IMG/VR virus record: IMGVR_UViG_3300013094_003682
Span: 1-22,446 of that record
Origin: a virus
DNA length: 22,446 nt
Reading direction: 5' to 3' (one strand)
The first letter of the stretch is position 1, and the number at the start of each line of letters is the position of its first letter. The translations under genes were made by a program, and so were the position numbers. The notes beneath the pieces are model-generated. The model did not search any database. It was not told where the DNA came from and saw only the letters and a program-made list of their open reading frames with translations. Of the stretch, positions 1-5,922 are shown in pieces.

Positions 1-64
1 ATTGGCTATCGCATCAGATTCATATCCTGATTAAAGTGGGTTCGACGCCCACCACTCGGCACCA
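1..64 (+). tRNA. tRNA-Met(CAU), 5' end outside window
   Basis: This is the 3' part of a tRNA. The anticodon loop TTCATAT (19-25) gives anticodon CAU, and a T arm GTGGG/CCCAC encloses the loop TTCGACG. The gene ends in ACCA at 61-64. Eight nucleotides separate the T stem from ACCA where seven are usual, and the last anticodon-stem pair is A·C. CAU could also be a lysidine-modified Ile tRNA; the missing 5' part prevents a choice. Confidence 0.75.
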
Positions 65-77
65 AATTAAGAATTGT

Positions 78-153
78 TCGGGGATGGTGTAATGGTAACA
101 TCTCGGCCTTTGACTCCGTAAGATTGCAGGTTCGACCCCTGCTCCCCGATCCA
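78..153 (+). tRNA. tRNA-Gln(UUG)
   Basis: The 7-bp acceptor stem TCGGGGA/TCCCCGA is perfect, the T arm is GCAGG/CCTGC with loop TTCGACC, and the CCA end is encoded. The anticodon loop CTTTGAC gives UUG. The anticodon stem has three good central pairs and mismatches at both ends, so it is weaker than usual. Confidence 0.9.
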
Positions 154-161
154 AATTTAAT

Positions 162-237
162 GCTTCTCTGGTGTAACTGATGTGCACGTGCGTCTGAAGA
201 ACGTGAGGATACGGTTTGATTCCGTGGGGAAGCTCCA
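162..237 (+). tRNA. tRNA-Phe(GAA)
   Basis: The acceptor stem is GCTTCTC/GGGAAGC, the D stem GTGT/GCAC, the anticodon arm TGCGT/ACGTG with loop CTGAAGA (anticodon GAA), and the T arm TACGG/CCGTG. CCA is encoded at 235-237. The D loop lacks a clear GG pair. A register giving CUG (Gln) is possible but pairs less well. Confidence 0.82.
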
Positions 238-242
238 TTAAT

Positions 243-332
243 GGAGAGTTGGCCGAGCGGTCTAAGGCACCTCACTGCTAACGAGACGTAGGGGAAACTC
301 TACCGAGAGTTCGAATCTCTCACTCTCCGCCA
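243..332 (+). tRNA. tRNA-Ser(GCU)
   Basis: Class II tRNA. The acceptor stem GGAGAGT/ACTCTCC is perfect, the anticodon loop CTGCTAA gives GCU, and the long variable arm forms GTAGGG-GAAA-CTCTAC. The T arm is GAGAG/CTCTC and CCA is encoded. The two outer anticodon-stem pairs are mismatched. Confidence 0.93.
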
Positions 333-333
333 T

Positions 334-341
334 TATAAATA
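334..341 (+). promoter_or_regulatory. TATAAATA box before tRNA-Trp
   Basis: An exact match to the T4 late-promoter octamer lies between tRNA-Ser and tRNA-Trp. With T4 spacing, transcription would start near 347, three bases before the mature tRNA-Trp 5' end. The spacer is AT-rich, so a chance match is possible. Confidence 0.35.
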
Positions 342-349
342 GAAACAAT

Positions 350-425
350 ACCTCGTAAGCATTTAGGGGCGATGTTTCGGTCTCCAAAACCGAAGAGCAG
401 GGTTCGAGTCCTTGACGGGGTGCCA
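350..425 (+). tRNA. tRNA-Trp(CCA)
   Basis: The acceptor stem ACCTCGT/ACGGGGT has one T-G wobble. The anticodon arm TCGGT/ACCGA with loop CTCCAAA gives CCA. The T arm is CAGGG/CCTTG with loop TTCGAGT. The CCA tail is encoded at 423-425. Confidence 0.92.
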
Positions 426-434
426 AAATAATGC

Positions 435-463
435 TTGACTTTAAACAAGTCTTAGAATATACT
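435..463 (+). promoter_or_regulatory. Sigma70-like promoter, second tRNA group
   Basis: TTGACT at 435-440 and TATACT at 458-463 are separated by exactly 17 nt, just upstream of tRNA-Ser(UGA). An inverted repeat, GACTT-N5-AAGTC, overlaps the -35 box and could be an operator. Confidence 0.8.
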
Positions 464-477
464 ATATAAAGAATAAT

Positions 478-567
478 GGAAAGGTGGCCGAGTGGTTGAT
501 GGCTCTAGTCTTGAAAACTAGCGAACCTGAAAGGGTTCCGTGAGTTCGAATCTCACCCTTTCCGCCA
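478..567 (+). tRNA. tRNA-Ser(UGA)
   Basis: Class II tRNA with a perfect acceptor stem GGAAAGG/CCTTTCC, anticodon arm CTAGT/ACTAG with loop CTTGAAA (anticodon UGA), long variable arm, T arm GTGAG/CTCAC and encoded CCA. It is the first gene after the promoter at 435-463. Confidence 0.95.
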
Positions 568-571
568 TTAT

Positions 572-648
572 GCGACGGTCTTCTAACGGCCTAGGAAACC
601 TGACTTTCAATCAGGGCAATGAGGGTTCGACTCCCTTCCGTCGCGCCA
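572..648 (+). tRNA. tRNA-Glu(UUC)
   Basis: The acceptor stem GCGACGG/CCGTCGC and anticodon arm CCTGA/TCAGG are perfect. The loop CTTTCAA gives UUC. The T arm has GAGGG with the loop TTCGACT, and CCA is encoded at 646-648. It lies four bases after tRNA-Ser. Confidence 0.95.
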
Positions 649-692
649 ATACGCCGGATTAGCACAGAGGTAGAGCAACCTAAAATAATTTT

Positions 693-766
693 GGGGGATT
701 AACTTAAAAGTAGAGTGCCTGTTTTACACGCAGAAAGAAGAGGAGCGTTACCTCTATCCCCTACCA
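693..766 (+). tRNA. tRNA-Val(UAC), nested in a split tRNA
   Basis: A complete cloverleaf can be drawn. The acceptor stem GGGGGAT/ATCCCCT has a G·T first pair, the D stem is ACTT/GAGT, and the anticodon loop TTTACAC gives UAC. The T arm is AGAGG/CCTCT and CCA is encoded at 764-766. The T loop AGCGTTA is not the usual TTCGANT and one anticodon-stem pair is C·A, so function is uncertain. It lies wholly between the halves of an older tRNA. Confidence 0.7.
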
Positions 767-907
767 TTTCTTTAATTGACTCTAAATTAATGTGTTTTTT
801 GCCAATAACAATTACATATATATTGTTTTGGTTTGATGCATTTATAATTTTATTAATATCTGTCTTTATAAGATATTCGTTTTTAGGGTCTAAATATAAT
901 AAATGAG
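767..907 (+). other. AT-rich filler after tRNA-Val
   Basis: About 140 nt of very AT-rich sequence complete the insert in the split tRNA. The minus strand is open here and reads like a protein fragment (for example IYVIVIGKK), but the frame runs through tRNA on both sides and has no credible start. I see no recognisable element; it may be a decayed gene remnant that came in with the inserted tRNA. Confidence 0.4.
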
Positions 908-947
908 ATTTTAGGCGGTTCGAATCTCTCATCCGGCACCATTTAAT

Positions 948-1021
948 GCTTCTGTAATTCAATGATAGAATAATCGACTGATAATCGATCTACCGTGGTT
1001 TGATTCCGCGCAGAAGCACCA
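948..1021 (+). tRNA. tRNA-Ile(GAU)
   Basis: The acceptor stem GCTTCTG/CAGAAGC is perfect. The anticodon arm ATCGA/TCGAT encloses loop CTGATAA (anticodon GAU). The T arm is CGTGG/CCGCG with loop TTTGATT, and CCA is encoded at 1019-1021. It is the last clear tRNA of the left cluster. Confidence 0.93.
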
Positions 1022-1031
1022 AAAATACTAC

Positions 1032-1060
1032 TTGACTTTTAACTTAAGTCGCGGTATTAT
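1032..1060 (+). promoter_or_regulatory. Sigma70-like promoter of the structured RNA
   Basis: TTGACT (1032-1037) and TATTAT (1055-1060) have a 17-nt spacer; the start point would be near 1067, nine bases before the first paired base of the RNA at 1076. An inverted repeat, GACTT-N7-AAGTC, overlaps the -35 region, as in the promoter at 435. No terminator is seen before the gene at 1454, so this promoter may drive both. Confidence 0.82.
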
Positions 1061-1075
1061 AAATGATAAGAATTA

Positions 1076-1293
1076 AGGTTAGATACAGCACACAACCTAT
1101 GTTTGAAATCGCGATAACAGCGAAGGCAGTGATTAGAGGCATCTTCTGGAAAGCTTGACTTTCCTTCTGAGATTTAGCCATCGAAAGATGGGGGAACTTT
1201 GATGAACACTGGGTGGTCGAGAATCCTTCGGGGTTACTCGTAATAACCTGAACCTCTTCGGAGGATGGTGGACCACAACACCGCGACTAACCT
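1076..1293 (+). ncRNA. Structured RNA beside the Ro60-like gene
   Basis: No good coding frame, but several nested, non-conflicting helices. The ends pair as AGGTTAG/CTAACCT (1076-1082 with 1287-1293), followed by TCGCG/CGCGA (1109-1113 with 1282-1286) stacked on it. CAGTG/CACTG (1127-1131 with 1207-1211) encloses a 6-bp hairpin with loop CTTGA (1148-1164) and CCATC-GAAA-GATGG (1178-1191). GTGGTC/GACCAC (1213-1218 with 1271-1276) encloses two UUCG-capped hairpins (1219-1239 and 1253-1264). It has its own promoter and lies 160 nt before a TROVE-like gene, as Y RNAs often lie beside Ro60 orthologues in bacteria. I do not recognise an RNase P, tmRNA or group I intron core. It could instead be a structured 5' leader. 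Confidence 0.72.
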
Positions 1294-1303
1294 GATAAGT
1301 TTA

Positions 1304-1366
1304 AGTATCATTTCAGCAATCCAAAATGCATTTGACTTGTAATCAAAAAAAGCAAAAAGTGATACT
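1304..1366 (+). ncRNA. tRNA-Thr(UGU)-like element lacking a T arm
   Basis: AGTATCA and TGATACT form a perfect 7-bp acceptor-like stem 63 nt end to end. Inside is a textbook anticodon arm, TTTGA/TCAAA with loop CTTGTAA (anticodon UGU), and a weak D arm (GCA/TGC). Twelve A-rich bases stand where the variable loop and T arm should be, and there is no CCA. It is either a decayed tRNA-Thr or a tRNA-like module of the same transcript as the upstream structured RNA. Confidence 0.5.
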
Positions 1367-1453
1367 GTTTAATTAAGATTGAGTTCAGCAATAATAAAAT
1401 CTATATGCAAAATAGAAAAAAGTTCAATCTGTTGATAACAAAGGAGAAGTGAA

Positions 1454-2887
1454 ATGTCAACATTTGTTAATGCCGTTAAGAACCAGACTGCTCGTACTAC
1501 TAATGGTATGAAGGCTCGTAAGTCTACTGCCAATTCAGTTACTGATCTTTTCTATAAGATTGGTGCATCTCGCGGTAAGAACGTAATTCCTGACTTTACG
1601 GCAGCTTATGTTCAAGATAAGGAATTGGCTGGCCGTGTTGTTCTTTGGGCGCGTGATATTCGCGGAGGCGCTGGTGAGCGTAAGATTTTCCGGGATATTC
1701 TAGAATATGCTTGTGATCATGATCCTGCATATGCGGAGCGTCTTTTGAAGCGTGTTCCCGAGCTTGGACGTTGGGACGATATCTTTGTTACCAAGGGTGA
1801 TTTGCGTCAGATCGCATTTGCGATGGTTCGTGATGCTCTTGAAGCCAAGAATGGTCTTGCTGCTAAGTGGATGCCACGTAAGGGTAAGGAAGCCGCTGAA
1901 CTTCGTTCGTTCCTTGGAATGTCACCTAAGCAGTATCGTAAGACACTGGTTAGCTTGACCAAGGTTGTTGAGCAGGACATGTGCGCTAAGAATTGGGATG
2001 AAATTAATTTCAACCATGTTCCTTCGCTTGCTTCTTCTAGATATAAGAAGGCATTCTCTCGTCATACCGAAAAGTATAAGGAGTGGACTACTGCTCTTGT
2101 TTCGAAGGATCCTGAAGTAGCAAAGACTGTCAAGGTCAATGCTGGTGCGGTTTATCCGTATGATGTGCTGAAGGGTGTTTCTCCTTACGGTTACAATGCG
2201 TCATATAATCAGTCGAACCTCGATCACATTCGTGCTCAGTGGGATGCTCTTCCTAACTTTGTTGGTGATGCAAACATCCTTCCGCTCGTTGACGTTTCTG
2301 GTTCAATGACTTCACCTGCTGGTGGCTATAACTCCAAGTCGAAGGTAACTTGCCTTGACGTTTCTGTTTCTCTTGGTCTTTACCTTGCTGAAAAGAACAC
2401 TGGTAAGTTTAAGGATACGTTCTTGACTTTCTCTGGCAAGCCTGAGCTGCTTCATCTTCGTGGTAACATCCTCGATAAGGTTAAGCAGATGGTAACTTCG
2501 AAGTGGGACATGAACACTAACCTGCATCTCGCGCTGGATAAAATCCTTCTCACTGCAATTGAAGGTAATGTTCCTCAGTCAGAAATGCCTGCAATGCTGC
2601 TGATTCTTTCGGACATGCAGTTTGATCAGTGCACTACTCACGATGACTCTGCTATGGAAATGATTGCTCGTAAGTATATCTATCATGCTTACAATATGCC
2701 TAACATCGTTTTCTGGAACTTGAATGCACATGAAAATGTGCCTGTTAAGTTCGATGAACGAGGCGTTGCTCTTGTTTCTGGTTTCTCTCCAACTATCGTT
2801 AAGTCGGTGTTGGCTGCTGATTTGGAGGACTTTACTCCGGAGGCGATCATGCTTAAGACATTAATGTCTGATCGCTACGACTTCTAA
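1454..2887 (+). CDS. TROVE/vWA Ro60-like protein (DUF2828 type)
   Basis: The protein has 477 residues. The N-terminal two thirds resemble the helical-repeat TROVE/DUF2828 fold, with the signature ARDIRGGAGERK near residue 70. The C-terminal part is a von Willebrand A domain with a MIDAS motif, DVSGSMT near 280, and a later SDMQFD. In cellular Ro60 proteins the TROVE ring binds misfolded RNAs and Y RNAs; the same role here is inferred. The start has AGGAG seven bases upstream. It follows a tRNA cluster and a structured RNA and ends at a terminator, so it appears to be a one-gene unit. The domain call is strong; RNA binding and any link to tRNA repair or decay are hypotheses. Confidence 0.88.
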   Translation: MSTFVNAVKNQTARTTNGMKARKSTANSVTDLFYKIGASRGKNVIPDFTAAYVQDKELAGRVVLWARDIRGGAGERKIFRDILEYACDHDPAYAERLLKRVPELGRWDDIFVTKGDLRQIAFAMVRDALEAKNGLAAKWMPRKGKEAAELRSFLGMSPKQYRKTLVSLTKVVEQDMCAKNWDEINFNHVPSLASSRYKKAFSRHTEKYKEWTTALVSKDPEVAKTVKVNAGAVYPYDVLKGVSPYGYNASYNQSNLDHIRAQWDALPNFVGDANILPLVDVSGSMTSPAGGYNSKSKVTCLDVSVSLGLYLAEKNTGKFKDTFLTFSGKPELLHLRGNILDKVKQMVTSKWDMNTNLHLALDKILLTAIEGNVPQSEMPAMLLILSDMQFDQCTTHDDSAMEMIARKYIYHAYNMPNIVFWNLNAHENVPVKFDERGVALVSGFSPTIVKSVLAADLEDFTPEAIMLKTLMSDRYDF

Positions 2888-2897
2888 ATTTCTAATT

Positions 2898-2925
2898 AAG
2901 GGTGGGTTCATCCCCGCCCTTTTTT
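2898..2925 (+). terminator. Intrinsic terminator after the Ro60-like gene
   Basis: AAGGGTGGG (2898-2906) pairs with CCCGCCCTT (2913-2921) across a 6-nt loop, with one T-G pair. The run of T continues to 2925. It starts 11 bases after the stop codon. Confidence 0.92.
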
Positions 2926-2938
2926 AATATCCATATTT

Positions 2939-2946
2939 TATAAATA
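2939..2946 (+). promoter_or_regulatory. T4-type late promoter of the lysis-like cassette
   Basis: TATAAATA matches the T4 late-promoter octamer exactly, with no -35 box. The start point would be near 2952. It sits between a terminator and three overlapping genes that look like lysis genes, which T4-like phages express late. Confidence 0.7.
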
Positions 2947-2984
2947 AGAATGACCCTTTGGGTAATAAAAATATGGAGGTTATA

Positions 2985-3182
2985 ATGGATAAAGTTATTA
3001 AAGCACTTGTATGGGTAGCAGATAGAGTTAAAGAGCCTAGCACATGGGCTGGCGGCGGACTAGTGGCAGTATCAATACATACATTATTCCCCGGTGCTTT
3101 GGGAGATAGTATAATTGCTGTTGGTGTTGCTGTTGGCGGACTTCTAGCTATTGTTATGCCTGAAACTCCAGCAAGTAAATGA
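2985..3182 (+). CDS. Small membrane protein, holin-like
   Basis: The protein has 65 residues with two hydrophobic segments (about 24-40 and 42-58) after a short amphipathic N-terminus containing VKEPSTWAG, a motif I associate with small phage membrane proteins often called holins. The GGAGG five bases before position 2985 selects this ATG over upstream in-frame ones. It is the first gene behind a late promoter and overlaps the next gene by four bases. A holin role (timing of membrane lesions) fits size, topology and late expression but is inferred. Confidence 0.65.
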   Translation: MDKVIKALVWVADRVKEPSTWAGGGLVAVSIHTLFPGALGDSIIAVGVAVGGLLAIVMPETPASK

Positions 3183-3742
3183 TTAATATAGACGATCAAA
3201 CAATAGCGAATTTAAAAAACGCTATTCAAATTGCATCTAATCTTAATTGGTTTGAATTACGTCAAAAATTTCAAAATTCAGATTGGTTAGGATTAGGTGT
3301 TGTTTCTTTGGAAGATGCTTTTGAAATTGCAAAACCTTTTGTTCCTCAAGCAAATGTTGCCGAGGCAGTAATTAAAATGTTGGCTGGATTTGCCGACAGT
3401 TATCCAAAATCAAATTCTGAAAAATTAGATATTAAGAAAATTATTCAGTCTATTCTAATAGCAGAAGGAATAGATTGGAAAGGCATAAAAGATGCATTAA
3501 TGGGAAACAACCCATTTCTTGCTGGTAGTTCATTAATAGACGATATAGCTAAACTTATTTCGCCATTTGTTCCTCTATCAGCACCAGTTTTAAAAATATT
3601 GGATATTTTGGTGTTTTTAGGTAAAAACACAACGCCGATGGACGCTGAAATGATGGTGATTATTCAAAAATTAAAAGATGGTCAAGAATTAGACCCAACA
3701 GAACAAAAAATTTATCAACAATATATAGGAGAATCTAAATGA
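3179..3742 (+). CDS. Helical protein with internal duplication
   Basis: The protein has 187 residues, is mostly helical by composition, and has no signal peptide or clear membrane span. Two related halves can be seen. The segment with LNWFELRQKF ... EIAKPFVPQANV (about 23-75) resembles the one with IDWKGIKDAL ... LISPFVPLSAPV (about 98-153), each having an 'A-K-x(2-3)-PFVP' core followed by a hydrophobic helix. I do not recognise the family. It sits between a holin-like gene and a lipoprotein gene, overlapping both by four bases, so a role in lysis or exclusion is possible but unproven. Confidence 0.75.
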   Translation: MINIDDQTIANLKNAIQIASNLNWFELRQKFQNSDWLGLGVVSLEDAFEIAKPFVPQANVAEAVIKMLAGFADSYPKSNSEKLDIKKIIQSILIAEGIDWKGIKDALMGNNPFLAGSSLIDDIAKLISPFVPLSAPVLKILDILVFLGKNTTPMDAEMMVIIQKLKDGQELDPTEQKIYQQYIGESK

Positions 3743-4095
3743 ACAAGAATATTTTAATTGGAACAGTATTAGTATCAGGATTAGCTTTGGCTGGTTGTAA
3801 TGTTGCGGGAACAGCTATCACTTCTGCACAGATTCAAGCGGCAACTCTTCAGGCTTGTCAATTCATTCCAACCGCTGTTGAACTTGCTGGAATGATTCCT
3901 AATGTATCATCTAACGTAACCACTGATGCAAATTCTATTGCTAACGCTATTTGTGCTGCTGTTAAGAATGCTTCAGTAACACCAGCCGCTCCTGTTAAGG
4001 CAGGCGCTGTACGTAAATCTAATTCACCTGTTGTCGCTAACGTAGTACTGCCTAACGGTCAGGTTGTTAAAGTTACTGGTGTGTTTGTTCAGTAA
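3739..4095 (+). CDS. Small lipoprotein of the lysis-like cassette
   Basis: The protein has 118 residues. The N-terminus is a lipoprotein signal: MNKN, a hydrophobic stretch and the lipobox LALAGC, with the lipidated Cys at position 19. The mature part is rich in Ala, Val, Thr and Asn. Translation is coupled to the upstream gene by ATGA. An outer-membrane lipoprotein after a holin-like gene suggests an outer-membrane spanin (Rz1 type), but no inner-membrane spanin partner is visible and the protein is longer than most Rz1 proteins. Confidence 0.7.
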   Translation: MNKNILIGTVLVSGLALAGCNVAGTAITSAQIQAATLQACQFIPTAVELAGMIPNVSSNVTTDANSIANAICAAVKNASVTPAAPVKAGAVRKSNSPVVANVVLPNGQVVKVTGVFVQ

Positions 4096-4132
4096 TGAAA
4101 TTGTTACTTTAATATATCATTTAAAATACGAA

Positions 4133-4140
4133 GATAAATA
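4133..4140 (+). promoter_or_regulatory. Late-type box overlapping the leader hairpin
   Basis: GATAAATA differs from the T4 late octamer only at its first base. With T4 spacing the start is near 4146, the last base of the 5' arm of the hairpin at 4136-4166. A late RNA from here would lack the 5' arm and expose the GGAG used by the gene at 4170. Confidence 0.5.
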
Positions 4141-4169
4141 CTCCGGAATGCGCTCCCGGAGTATTTTTT
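4136..4169 (+). terminator. Terminator hairpin that also hides a Shine-Dalgarno site
   Basis: AAATACTCCGG (4136-4146) pairs perfectly with CCGGAGTATTT (4156-4166) over 11 bp and is followed by T to 4169, so it can terminate the lysis-like transcript. The 3' arm contains GGAG (4158-4161), spaced 8 nt from the ATG at 4170, so any read-through RNA would also hide that ribosome site. Confidence 0.8.
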
Positions 4170-4523
4170 ATGGCAAACTGGGTTAAAAGAACAATAAAAG
4201 GTCCTGGCGGAGTTAGATTTACCACAACAACGAATTATGGTAAAGGATTTACCCATTCACAATCTATTGGTAATAAAAATGGTAGAACTACGATTTCTCA
4301 ATCTCCAAACGGAAAAACTAAACTAACACAAACATATCACGCTGGTGGTATGACTATGAGAAAAACTATTTTTTCTTCTGGTCCTAAGAAAATTAAATAC
4401 AAAAAAATGAGATCAAAGAAATTATCCAAAGCCGAAACAGAAGCTTTGAATTCTTTGATCTCATCGAAATATTTTTGGGGAGTTTTAATTTTCGTGTTAT
4501 TAATTTTTATGTTTATGAAGTAA
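4170..4523 (+). CDS. Basic protein with C-terminal membrane anchor
   Basis: The protein has 117 residues. Residues 1-80 are basic and rich in Gly, Thr and Ser, with alternating short segments (TIKGPGGVRFTTTTNYGKGF) suggesting a beta-rich fold. A single membrane segment lies at the C-terminus (about 100-116, YFWGVLIFVLLIFMFM). I do not recognise a functional family. The only Shine-Dalgarno site lies in the 3' arm of a terminator-like hairpin, and a late-type box overlaps the 5' arm, so late-only expression is likely. Its 3' end overlaps the convergent nuclease gene by 11 bases. Confidence 0.75.
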   Translation: MANWVKRTIKGPGGVRFTTTTNYGKGFTHSQSIGNKNGRTTISQSPNGKTKLTQTYHAGGMTMRKTIFSSGPKKIKYKKMRSKKLSKAETEALNSLISSKYFWGVLIFVLLIFMFMK

Positions 4524-5175
4524 ACACTTCCAACACTCTTTTAACATATTGAGAACGCTCCAGTTTAAATACTTGGGGCGTTTTTTCATTATCAACTGTG
4601 ATAATAATAACGATTTGTGGAACTGCTATTTTATACGTCCATTCAAACATCATGGAATAAACTGTGGATTGAAGTAAATAGTTTTCGATCCATTCTAATT
4701 TCTTAGGTTTCCTTGAAGTTTTGAAATCTATGATAGACAAAACGCCATCATATTCACCAACCAAGTCTGTTCGACCGGCACACTTAAGAGATTTAGAATA
4801 AAGAGGTAACTCAACGCCGAATAAATTATCAACATGTTTATCTAGTATTTGTTTAATAGGATCAAATGATTCTATATTAACAGGCATTTGATTTTCAAAT
4901 ATGTTGTTTTCGTTTAGAACATATTTCTCAGCCATTTTATGTATGGCTGTGCCTCTTCGAGCGGCTTGAGTTGAAATTCTTTGAGCTTCAGCTTCACCGA
5001 CTCTTTTCTTCCACTCAATCAATGCAGTTTTGTCTAATTTTTCGCCTAGTATAGTTGTTACTGATTTAAGTTTAGTGACGCCATCGGGCAGCACGTAGTG
5101 GCGCCGCCCGTTAATATTTTCGGTTTTTAATTCGACGAATGGTACAAAATTATGTTTGAATATTTTACGTGACAA
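4513..5175 (-). CDS. PD-(D/E)XK exonuclease-like protein
   Basis: The protein has 220 residues. The core resembles phage and MGME1/RecB-type single-strand nucleases: a helical N-terminal half with ARRGTAIHKMAEKY, then AGRTDLVGEYDG and SIIDFKTSRKPKK (the D...DXK active site, about residues 132-160), then a conserved helix with NYLLQSTVYSMMFE. The reading frame opens with TTG, which overlaps the PhoH-like stop region; the ribosome site is weak and no ATG lies near. It probably acts in recombination or DNA processing with the neighbouring PhoH-like ATPase and RNase H. Confidence 0.82.
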   Translation of the reverse strand: MSRKIFKHNFVPFVELKTENINGRRHYVLPDGVTKLKSVTTILGEKLDKTALIEWKKRVGEAEAQRISTQAARRGTAIHKMAEKYVLNENNIFENQMPVNIESFDPIKQILDKHVDNLFGVELPLYSKSLKCAGRTDLVGEYDGVLSIIDFKTSRKPKKLEWIENYLLQSTVYSMMFEWTYKIAVPQIVIIITVDNEKTPQVFKLERSQYVKRVLEVFTS

Positions 5176-5911
5176 TTCTTAATTCTTCTTTTGATATAAT
5201 ATAATCTTTTACCATTTTTGATCTAACAATATCCTCGCGTTGAAAATCTATGAATTCAAAAGATTTCATTCTTTTAATAATACGCATGAAATCGTTGAGA
5301 CCATTCTTTTCTTGATCTTTAGTGAAATCAGATTGTCTAAAGTCTCCAGAGAATATAATTTTACAATTTTTACCAACACGAGTAATTACAGAATCAAGCT
5401 CGTGGAGAGTTAGATTAGCTATTTCATCAACGACAATAATACAATCATTAAGAGTAACACCGCGTATGAAAGAAGTTGATATAAACTCAACAAGGTTCTT
5501 GTTTTTGAGGTAATCATAGGCATCTCCTCTTCCAAATAATTCAGAACATATCGCATAATAAGGAGATTCATAAACTTTGGCCTTTTCTTTAGGACTTCCG
5601 GGTAGGAATCCCATATCTCTTGTTGGAACAACGCTTCTAACAATAACAAGCTTTTTGTAAACGCTGTTTTCAGATAATATCTGGTTCAAACTTAGATATA
5701 AAGATATGAAGCTCTTACCCGTTCCAGCAATCCCGTGAAGCATTAAATTTTTGCCTTGTTGATAGGCTTCGAAAGAACGTTTTTGATTTTCGGTTAATGG
5801 TTCTACGTGTTTAAGATTAAAATTTAATTTTTCTTGATTTGTATTTTCTTTTCCGTTTTGCTGACGAAGGATTCTTTTTTCTTTTCTTGTTAGACGCTTA
5901 CTATGTTCCAT
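5165..5911 (-). CDS. phoH: PhoH-like ATPase
   Basis: The protein has 248 residues. A charged tail (1-35) precedes a P-loop domain with Walker A GIAGTGKS (60-67) and Walker B CIIVVDEIANL, then a sensor segment IIFSGDFRQSDF. This is the PhoH-type arrangement common in T4-superfamily phages, in which GDxxQ follows Walker B. PhoH domains are RNA/DNA helicase-like ATPases of uncertain phage function. AGGA precedes the ATG by five bases, and the 3' end overlaps the nuclease gene by 11 bases, suggesting coupled translation. Confidence 0.92.
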   Translation of the reverse strand: MEHSKRLTRKEKRILRQQNGKENTNQEKLNFNLKHVEPLTENQKRSFEAYQQGKNLMLHGIAGTGKSFISLYLSLNQILSENSVYKKLVIVRSVVPTRDMGFLPGSPKEKAKVYESPYYAICSELFGRGDAYDYLKNKNLVEFISTSFIRGVTLNDCIIVVDEIANLTLHELDSVITRVGKNCKIIFSGDFRQSDFTKDQEKNGLNDFMRIIKRMKSFEFIDFQREDIVRSKMVKDYIISKEELRIVT

Positions 5912-5922
5912 TTTTATCCTGA

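Larger units (their letters stand above)
653..941 (+). pseudogene. Split, damaged tRNA hosting another tRNA
   Basis: Two halves of one tRNA flank about 220 nt. The 5' half (653-686) has acceptor strand GCCGGAT and a D arm; the 3' half (908-941) has TTCGAAT, acceptor strand ATCCGGC and an encoded ACCA. The acceptor strands pair perfectly over 7 bp. CCTAAAAT (679-686) and ATTTTAGG (908-915) extend what would be the anticodon stem around the insert. The 5' strand of the T stem is missing or degenerate and no anticodon can be read. The insert carries a complete tRNA-Val and an AT-rich tail. Probably a pseudogene made by insertion into the anticodon region; an intron-like processed tRNA is less likely. 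Confidence 0.7.

Noticed and set aside
1-962. Short reading frames on both strands over the left tRNA cluster
   Set aside because: They run through clear tRNA genes, lack ribosome sites and give the typical low-complexity peptides of translated tRNA.
699-962. Minus-strand 87-codon frame over the split tRNA
   Set aside because: The middle reads like protein, but both ends are tRNA sequence and there is no ribosome site. Treated as a possible gene remnant only.
1076-1293. RNase P RNA, tmRNA or group I intron
   Set aside because: I looked for the RNase P core, the tmRNA tag frame with tRNA-like ends, and P/Q/R/S intron elements. None was recognisable and the closed helix set differs.
5165-5911. 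Possible frameshift between the PhoH-like ATPase and nuclease genes
   Set aside because: The 11-base overlap is ordinary gene overlap; each protein has complete motifs and its own start.
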